From NCBI RefSeq assembly GCF_012844225.1, contig NZ_JABAGQ010000009.1, positions 62,001 through 126,000 on the forward strand: 64,000 nucleotides of DNA. The letters run 5' to 3'. This DNA is from Rhodococcus sp. 105337 (GTDB lineage Bacteria > Actinomycetota > Actinomycetes > Mycobacteriales > Mycobacteriaceae). A model generated the notes under the pieces. The model had not been told where the DNA came from. It searched no databases and was given only the letters and a program-made list of their open reading frames with translations. Made by a program: the position numbers and the translations under genes. How positions within the stretch are numbered: position 1 is the stretch's first letter; each line of letters opens with the position of its first letter. This document shows positions 59,456 to 64,000 of this stretch, piece after piece.

Positions 59456-61582
59456 TCAGTCCCGAGCGGTAGCGGGCGGTGAGAGTGCCGCTGCGAGTGC
59501 GGCGAAGCGCTCGTTGCCCGCGAGATCCTCGAGCAACACCGCCTTGCCGTGCTCGTCGGCGAGCGGAATCCGCCAGTTCGGGTACTCGTCGACGGTGCCC
59601 GGCTGGTTCTGACTGCGTCGTTCGCCCACAGCGTCTGCAAGCGAAAGCCCCAGCAGCACAGAAGGACTGGTCGCGATCAGGCGATGCAGCGACTGCACAG
59701 TGACCGCGTCGTCGGAGTCGTCCTCCGACACCGGGAACCCGTGTTCCCTCGCGAGCCGCAGCACCGCATCCCGTGCGACCGCTTCGTCGGCCAGTTCCGT
59801 CTCGAGGTCGCGTTCGAGCAGTCCGAGCGCCGACCGCAACGTGATGTGCTCGGCAGCAAGGTAACCGGACGTGGGCGGCAGGTCATGGGTCGTCACGGAG
59901 GTCAGGCACAGCCTGCGGTAGGTCTCGGGGGAGCGAGGGGTGTCGCCGTCCTTCTCGAACCACAGGATCGACGTGCCCGCGATTCCGCGCCGGGCCAGAT
60001 ACTCCTGCACCCACTCCTCGAACACACCGAGATCCTCGCCGATCACCACGGCATCGGCACGCTGCGCCTCGAGCGCGAGAATGCCGATCAGGGCCTCGTG
60101 GTCGCTCCGTACATAGGCGCCGTCCGCGGGGGAGAAGCCTTCCGGGACCCACCACGTACGGAACAATCCGAGGATGTGATCGACCCGGACACCTCCCGCG
60201 TGACGCAGTGCCGAGCGCACCACATCGCGGTACGGAAGGTAGCCCACCTCCGCGAGTCGGTCCGGCCGCCACGGTGGCTGATTCCAGTTCTGCCCGTTGC
60301 GATTGAAGTCGTCCGCGGGAGCGCCGCCCGTGACGCCCGAGGCGAGCACATCACCCAGGGTCCACGCGTCGGCGCCGTCCCGGCGCACACCGACCGCCAG
60401 GTCGTGAACGATCCCGATGTCGAGCCCGGCGGCGCGAGCGCTGTCCTGTGCGTCGGTGAGCTGCTCGTCGCACACCCACTGCAACCACCGATAGAAATCG
60501 ATTCGGCCGGCAAGTTTCTCCCGGAGTTCGCCGACGCCCGGGGCGTCGGGGGACGGCGCGCGGGTGAGCCATTGCGACTTCCGGGAGCCGAACTTCTCGG
60601 CCAGCGCACACCACAGTGCGAAGTCGTCGAGCGCCGCTCCGCCCTGGGCGCAGAACGCGTCGAACCGTGCCTGCCGCGCGGGGCCGCGAGGCACCCGGTA
60701 CACATGCTCGAGCATGTCCAGCTTCGCCCGGTACGTGGTGTCGCGGTCCAGTTGCGCCGCCTTCTTGTTCACCTTCGTGAAGCGGGCTGCGCTCTCGTCC
60801 AGCTTGGCGCGGTGCTTGCGCGGCAGATACGCGGTTTCGGGGATGTTCTCGACCCGCACGTACAGCGGGTCGACGAACCGGCGGGACGACGGGAGATAGG
60901 GCGACGGCTCGTGTGGCGGGACCGGCTCGGCGGCGTGCACCGGATTGACCAGGACGAAATCTCCGCCGTGCCCGCCGGTGACGGCCGCGAGGTCGGCGAG
61001 ATCGGCGAAATCCCCGATACCCCACGAACGGCGTGACCGTACCGAATGCAACTGCGCCGCAAGGCCCCAGCGTTGCTGTTGCAGGATTCGGTCGGCTGTC
61101 GCCAGTCGCACCGGCGTGACGACGAGTGTCGCCGTGCTCTCCACGTCGTTGCTGCGCGCGTGCAGCGTGTGCCAGCCGAGGGGCAGGCGGGGCACCGCGA
61201 AGGTGGCCCGGCCGACGAGCCGGTCGTCGACGAGACGCGGGTCGACCCAGATGTCGAGTTGCTCGACGGCGACCTCACGGCCGTCCTCGTCGACCACCCA
61301 CACCGACACCGGGTCGCCGTGCGGGACGTGGACGGGAAAGGTCCGTTGTTCGTTCTCCGTGACCACCAGGGACGGCGGCAGCATCTGCCGCCACGGCCGG
61401 TCGGGTACATCGGCGAGCGAGGCCGAGATCTGCTCGGGAGTGGCGGCGGGAACGTCCAGCGCTGCCAGGATCCGTTGCAGCGTGCGGTCCGAAACATCGT
61501 GCTCGTCGCCGTCCCAGCCGACGTAGGTCGTGGAGATCCCGTGATGGCCGGCCAGTTCTCGTAGATTTTCCGTCGACGTCAC
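59456..61582 (-). CDS. malQ: 4-alpha-glucanotransferase
   Basis: A 708-residue GH77 amylomaltase that disproportionates maltodextrins. The N-terminal ~170 residues are the beta-sandwich found in MalQ of E. coli. Catalytic elements are in place: the nucleophile Asp in VRVDHILGLFRTWW, the acid Glu in VVIGEDLGVFEE, and the stabiliser Asp in VTTHDLPPTSG; the C-terminal GTVDEYPNWRIPL is diagnostic. The GTG at 61582 has no strong ribosome site. It is downstream of the YbjN-like gene on the same strand. Confidence 0.92.
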   Translation of the reverse strand: MTSTENLRELAGHHGISTTYVGWDGDEHDVSDRTLQRILAALDVPAATPEQISASLADVPDRPWRQMLPPSLVVTENEQRTFPVHVPHGDPVSVWVVDEDGREVAVEQLDIWVDPRLVDDRLVGRATFAVPRLPLGWHTLHARSNDVESTATLVVTPVRLATADRILQQQRWGLAAQLHSVRSRRSWGIGDFADLADLAAVTGGHGGDFVLVNPVHAAEPVPPHEPSPYLPSSRRFVDPLYVRVENIPETAYLPRKHRAKLDESAARFTKVNKKAAQLDRDTTYRAKLDMLEHVYRVPRGPARQARFDAFCAQGGAALDDFALWCALAEKFGSRKSQWLTRAPSPDAPGVGELREKLAGRIDFYRWLQWVCDEQLTDAQDSARAAGLDIGIVHDLAVGVRRDGADAWTLGDVLASGVTGGAPADDFNRNGQNWNQPPWRPDRLAEVGYLPYRDVVRSALRHAGGVRVDHILGLFRTWWVPEGFSPADGAYVRSDHEALIGILALEAQRADAVVIGEDLGVFEEWVQEYLARRGIAGTSILWFEKDGDTPRSPETYRRLCLTSVTTHDLPPTSGYLAAEHITLRSALGLLERDLETELADEAVARDAVLRLAREHGFPVSEDDSDDAVTVQSLHRLIATSPSVLLGLSLADAVGERRSQNQPGTVDEYPNWRIPLADEHGKAVLLEDLAGNERFAALAAALSPPATARD

Positions 61583-61644
61583 GATGTCGAATCATGCCAG
61601 CAAGCCGGGCCGGTCGCAGACGCAGACCCGTTAGCTGCCGACGG

Positions 61645-63033
61645 TCAGTCGCCGAAGCCGTCGAACAGGGTGGGTTCGTCGGGGTTGTCGAACAGGGCGG
61701 GCTGGTCGGGCGGGAGCGGCTTCGAGCGGGGCGCGCGCTGCTTCGGCTCGTCGCCCTGTCGCTCGAGGAGTTCGAGTGCGGCGGTGAGCGAGCGGCCGGT
61801 CAGCTCCCACTGGTGTGCCTTGGCGTCCGCCTCGGCCACGCCGTCGTCGTTCCCGGAGGCAGCGCGCGCGAGTGCTTCACTCGCCCAGCCGACCTGCTGT
61901 TCGTTGCTCATGTCGAGGAACGCCTGCAGGTGCTCGGACTCCCAATCGCCGATCGCGGCGACCGTCCTCGTGGGGATTTCGACCTTGCCGTCGAGGTGGA
62001 AGTCGCGCAGTGCCAGCAGTGGCAGCGGAAGATCTTCTTCTCCCGCGGGTGTCCACGGCGGATCCTCGAACGATTCGGGGACACACTCGTGGTCGGGTTC
62101 CTGTTCGCGCAACGGCATGCCGCCGACGTGCGACGCGAACGCGTTGTCGACGGTTTCGAGGAACTGTGCGAGCCCGTCGAGTGCGGACACCAGGTGCGCG
62201 GGTACGAACGGTGACGCGGGCAGGTGGTTCACCACGGCGAGACGGTCGTCGACGAGGACGAATTTCTGGTGGGGCCAGCGCCGATTGAGATCGGACGCCA
62301 CTTCCGCCGCCCGGGTGCGGCCGGTGATGGAATGGACGATCGGGGCGAACAGGTCGACCGACGCGCCACCCGGACCGACGCCGACGAACACCAGCACTCC
62401 GTCGATCTTGAGAATCAGATCGCCGTCCTCGTCCCAGGCGGGGCACTCGCCGATGCGGTCGTGCACGGTGGATTCGATCAGCTCGCGGATGTGGTCCTCG
62501 CTCACGGGTTCGACGGCCAGTTGGGAAAGCACCGCCGGGCGGCTCTCGGCCCGTGGCCCGGGCGGCTCGAACACCGGTGTGCGTCCCGCGCCGAACGTCT
62601 CGGACCGCAGGAACAACGGATGCGGCACGCCCCAGACCTCGCGCAGCGCACGGACGGACAGTTCGGCGAGCTGATCGGCCCACGCCAGCGGCCGGTCGAT
62701 CCAGAACGCGGGGGATCCACCGTCTTCCGGGTCGTCGGCGCCACGCGACGGCGCGTGCAGCCCGAGTTCGAGCAGCAACGCCTCGTCCTCCGGGCGCAAC
62801 CTGCGGTTGTCCGCGAGATGGGTGTTGGACGGCACCTCGCACCGCACCTGGTCTTCGTCCCATGCGTAGAACTGCACGCACGGCCCGGCGGGCCCGGCCG
62901 ACTCCTCTGCGAGAGGCTCGAGTACCAGGCCGTCGCCGTCCTGCATGGCGGCGACGTGGTCGGCCAGTCGCGCGCGGAATTCCCGCCACGCCAGATCGAC
63001 GTCGCGGTCGAAGCGGTTGTGCGCCTCGGACAT
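61645..63033 (-). CDS. YbjN/TY-Chap-like multidomain protein
   Basis: A 462-residue soluble protein built of repeated YbjN or type III chaperone-like units: WLVD-type core near 45-120, a second unit around 190-290 (LKIDGVLVFVGVGPGGASVDLFAPIV), and a helical C-terminal region. It ends in an acidic ALFDNPDEPTLFDGFGD tail. Such proteins are found in mycolata, often near secretion systems, but the function is unknown. The ATG at 63033 follows GGAAGGGGG; a 20-residue longer frame is less likely. Confidence 0.6.
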   Translation of the reverse strand: MSEAHNRFDRDVDLAWREFRARLADHVAAMQDGDGLVLEPLAEESAGPAGPCVQFYAWDEDQVRCEVPSNTHLADNRRLRPEDEALLLELGLHAPSRGADDPEDGGSPAFWIDRPLAWADQLAELSVRALREVWGVPHPLFLRSETFGAGRTPVFEPPGPRAESRPAVLSQLAVEPVSEDHIRELIESTVHDRIGECPAWDEDGDLILKIDGVLVFVGVGPGGASVDLFAPIVHSITGRTRAAEVASDLNRRWPHQKFVLVDDRLAVVNHLPASPFVPAHLVSALDGLAQFLETVDNAFASHVGGMPLREQEPDHECVPESFEDPPWTPAGEEDLPLPLLALRDFHLDGKVEIPTRTVAAIGDWESEHLQAFLDMSNEQQVGWASEALARAASGNDDGVAEADAKAHQWELTGRSLTAALELLERQGDEPKQRAPRSKPLPPDQPALFDNPDEPTLFDGFGD

Positions 63034-63190
63034 GTTCGGCCCCCTTCCTTGCTTCGGTCCCTTCTCAGGGCTTCGACCCGTGCCAAAAAACACTAGTCGC
63101 CCCTACCGACACCGCGCTCGGCACACCGCACCGACCGCACCGCTCCTGGCCGGACCGGCGGGAATGGGAGACAGGCAACCCGACCGGTGC

Positions 63191-63205
63191 GCAACCGATG
63201 GTTGC
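63191..63205. promoter_or_regulatory. Palindrome 1, candidate ArsR operator
   Basis: GCAACC-GAT-GGTTGC, perfect 6-bp arms. It overlaps the -35 element (63202-63207). It shares its GCAAC/GTTGC half-site with palindrome 2. Confidence 0.55.
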
Positions 63206-63230
63206 ACTGTAGTGAGGGAAGGGCTAGCGT
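63202..63230 (+). promoter_or_regulatory. Sigma-70-like promoter of the ArsR-SRPBCC operon
   Basis: -35 TTGCAC (63202-63207), a 17-base spacer and -10 TAGCGT (63225-63230). The palindromes overlap the -35 and follow the -10 directly, the placement expected for a repressed promoter. The transcript would start near 63237. Confidence 0.65.
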
Positions 63231-63234
63231 GATG

Positions 63235-63251
63235 TGCAACCACCAGTTGCA
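63235..63251. promoter_or_regulatory. Palindrome 2, candidate ArsR operator
   Basis: TGCAAC-CACCA-GTTGCA, perfect 6-bp arms, placed right at the expected transcription start. Same half-site as palindrome 1. Confidence 0.55.
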
Positions 63252-63263
63252 TATGGAGCATGT

Positions 63264-63338
63264 ATGGACAGAAAACCGGTTGCCGTCGAACTCGCCCCGT
63301 TCGGGGCCGAGACAGGCTGGGGGACTGTCACTCCATGA
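63264..63338 (+). CDS. 24-codon leader ORF coupled to the ArsR gene
   Basis: A short ORF starting at ATG 63264 with a GGAG ribosome site five bases upstream. The peptide begins MDRKPVAVELAPFG and ends ETGWGTVTP. Its TGA overlaps the ATG of the ArsR gene (ATGA at 63335-63338), so the pair looks translationally coupled. It may be a leader peptide or a tiny protein. A chance ORF remains possible, and another ATG at 63260 would simply extend the ArsR protein by 25 residues. Confidence 0.4.
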   Translation: MDRKPVAVELAPFGAETGWGTVTP

Positions 63339-63688
63339 GCGTGTCGGTCGACGACGATCTGTGGTCGGCGATAGGGGATCCGACCCGTCGGCGGTTGCTC
63401 GACCTGCTCCTGACGGAGGGCGAGGGCACCGCAACAGGTCTCAGCGAACATCTCCCCGTGACCCGGCAGGCCGTCGCAAAACATCTCGGTGTGCTGGACC
63501 GGGTCGGCTTGGTGCACGTCGCGCCTGCCGGGCGGGAACGCAAGTACCGGGTTGACGAGGTGCAACTCGCTCGCGCAGTCGCGCAGCTGTCCTCGGTGGG
63601 GTCGGGGTGGGATGCCAGGCTCCGGCGCATCAAGCGGGTCGCCGAGGCTCTCGAGCGTGAGACGGACCGGAACGGCACATCGCCGTGA
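63335..63688 (+). CDS. ArsR family regulator
   Basis: A 117-residue winged-helix repressor: AIGDPTRRRLLDLLLTEGEGTATGLSEHLPVTRQAVAKHLGVLDRVGLV (in parts) and wing AGRERKYRVD. It has no metal-binding Cys box, so it is the type that accompanies an SRPBCC protein rather than a metal sensor. It is followed 41 bases later by such a gene. The ATG at 63335 has a GGGGGA site about nine bases upstream and overlaps the 24-codon ORF. Confidence 0.82.
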   Translation: MSVSVDDDLWSAIGDPTRRRLLDLLLTEGEGTATGLSEHLPVTRQAVAKHLGVLDRVGLVHVAPAGRERKYRVDEVQLARAVAQLSSVGSGWDARLRRIKRVAEALERETDRNGTSP

Positions 63689-63729
63689 CGTGACGGAGAC
63701 GCAACAACACCGGAAAGGAAGTACCCGAA

Positions 63730-64000
63730 ATGGTAGACATCCTGCACAGGGTCGGGATCGAGGCGCCGGTGGCGCAGGTCTATGCCGCCCTGACCACCGC
63801 CGAGCGGCTTGCCGGCTGGTGGACGACCGACACCCGAGGTGACGGCGACGACGTCGGCGGCACGCTGCGATTCCGGTTCGGGGCCGGAGGATTCGACATG
63901 AAGGTCCTCGAACTCGATCCGGATACGCGGGTGCTCTGGGAGGTGATCGACGGACCCGAGGAATGGATCGGCACACACGTGTCCTGGGACCTCGAGCAGG
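63730..64000 (+). CDS. SRPBCC/AHSA1-domain protein (5' part, cut by window end)
   Basis: The first 90 residues of an SRPBCC (START-like) ligand-binding protein of the AHSA1 type. It opens IEAPVAQVYAALTTAERLAGWW, then GGTLRFRFGAGGFDMKVLELDPDTRVLWEVIDGPEEWIGTHVSW, the usual family pattern. The ATG at 63730 follows GGAAAGGAAG. It is the partner of the ArsR gene just upstream, a frequent pairing. The ligand is unknown. Confidence 0.85.
   Translation, partial: MVDILHRVGIEAPVAQVYAALTTAERLAGWWTTDTRGDGDDVGGTLRFRFGAGGFDMKVLELDPDTRVLWEVIDGPEEWIGTHVSWDLEQ

Larger units (their letters stand above)
63034..63334. other. 301-base divergent region upstream of the ArsR-SRPBCC operon
   Basis: Contains, in order on the plus strand, palindrome GCAACC-GAT-GGTTGC (63191-63205), a sigma-70-like promoter (63202-63230), palindrome TGCAAC-CACCA-GTTGCA (63235-63251) and a 24-codon ORF. 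The first ~150 bases next to the YbjN-like gene show nothing recognisable. Confidence 0.6.

Overview
The window is high-GC DNA from a mycolic-acid actinobacterium, most likely Rhodococcus or a close relative (an inference, not a measured identity). The grounds are four mycothiol-type (MDMPI/TIGR03083-like) proteins, a DUF3558 lipoprotein, an IdeR-type iron box, a fused ECF transporter protein of the Rv2326c type, and close relatives of mycobacterial DinB2, Rv0948c chorismate mutase, Rv1284 carbonic anhydrase and FusA2. No rRNA, tRNA, CRISPR array, insertion sequence or prophage gene was seen, so this looks like chromosomal DNA. GTG and TTG starts and 4-base ATGA/GTGA overlaps are common.

Layout. 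0-7 kb: a secreted PAP2-type phosphatase, a two-domain sulfurtransferase, a TetR regulator divergent from a small membrane protein, an AlkZ-like winged-helix protein behind a perfect 20-bp inverted repeat, and a class I methyltransferase. 6-11 kb: an AraC regulator and a siderophore uptake operon (lipoprotein, two permeases, ATPase) behind an IdeR box and a 21-bp-spaced direct repeat. 11-13 kb: pnuC-nadR for nicotinamide riboside salvage. 13-18 kb: DinB2-type polymerase and a fused ECF transporter. 18-27 kb: mixed housekeeping genes, including a Cys-rich copper-storage protein, and psuG. 27-29 kb: a Nudix-type regulator with a damaged Nudix box, divergent from an ADP-ribosylglycohydrolase across a 42-bp palindrome. 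29-34 kb: Fe-alcohol dehydrogenase, carbonic anhydrase, an EF-G-like GTPase and an NmtR-like ArsR sensor. 34-36.4 kb: cbiMNQO cobalt/nickel importer. 36.7-38 kb: MFS transporter.

38-45 kb holds the most unusual unit: a 1831-residue glutamate-synthase large subunit translationally coupled to a CysJ-type diflavin reductase instead of GltD. 45-50 kb: aldehyde dehydrogenase, chorismate mutase, a membrane protein and a thiolase. 50-57 kb: a three-gene SMC-like cassette (TIGR02677/TIGR02678/TIGR02680) matching JetA, JetB and JetC of a Wadjet-type plasmid defence system, with no JetD nuclease in the window. 57-64 kb: MarR regulator with acyl-CoA synthetase, MalQ, a YbjN-like protein, and an ArsR-SRPBCC pair with a clear promoter, two matching palindromes and a coupled 24-codon leader ORF.

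Two themes recur: metal handling (iron, copper, cobalt/nickel) and NAD/ADP-ribose metabolism (pnuC-nadR, the Nudix regulator, the glycohydrolase). Functions rest on family recognition by eye; no database search was run.
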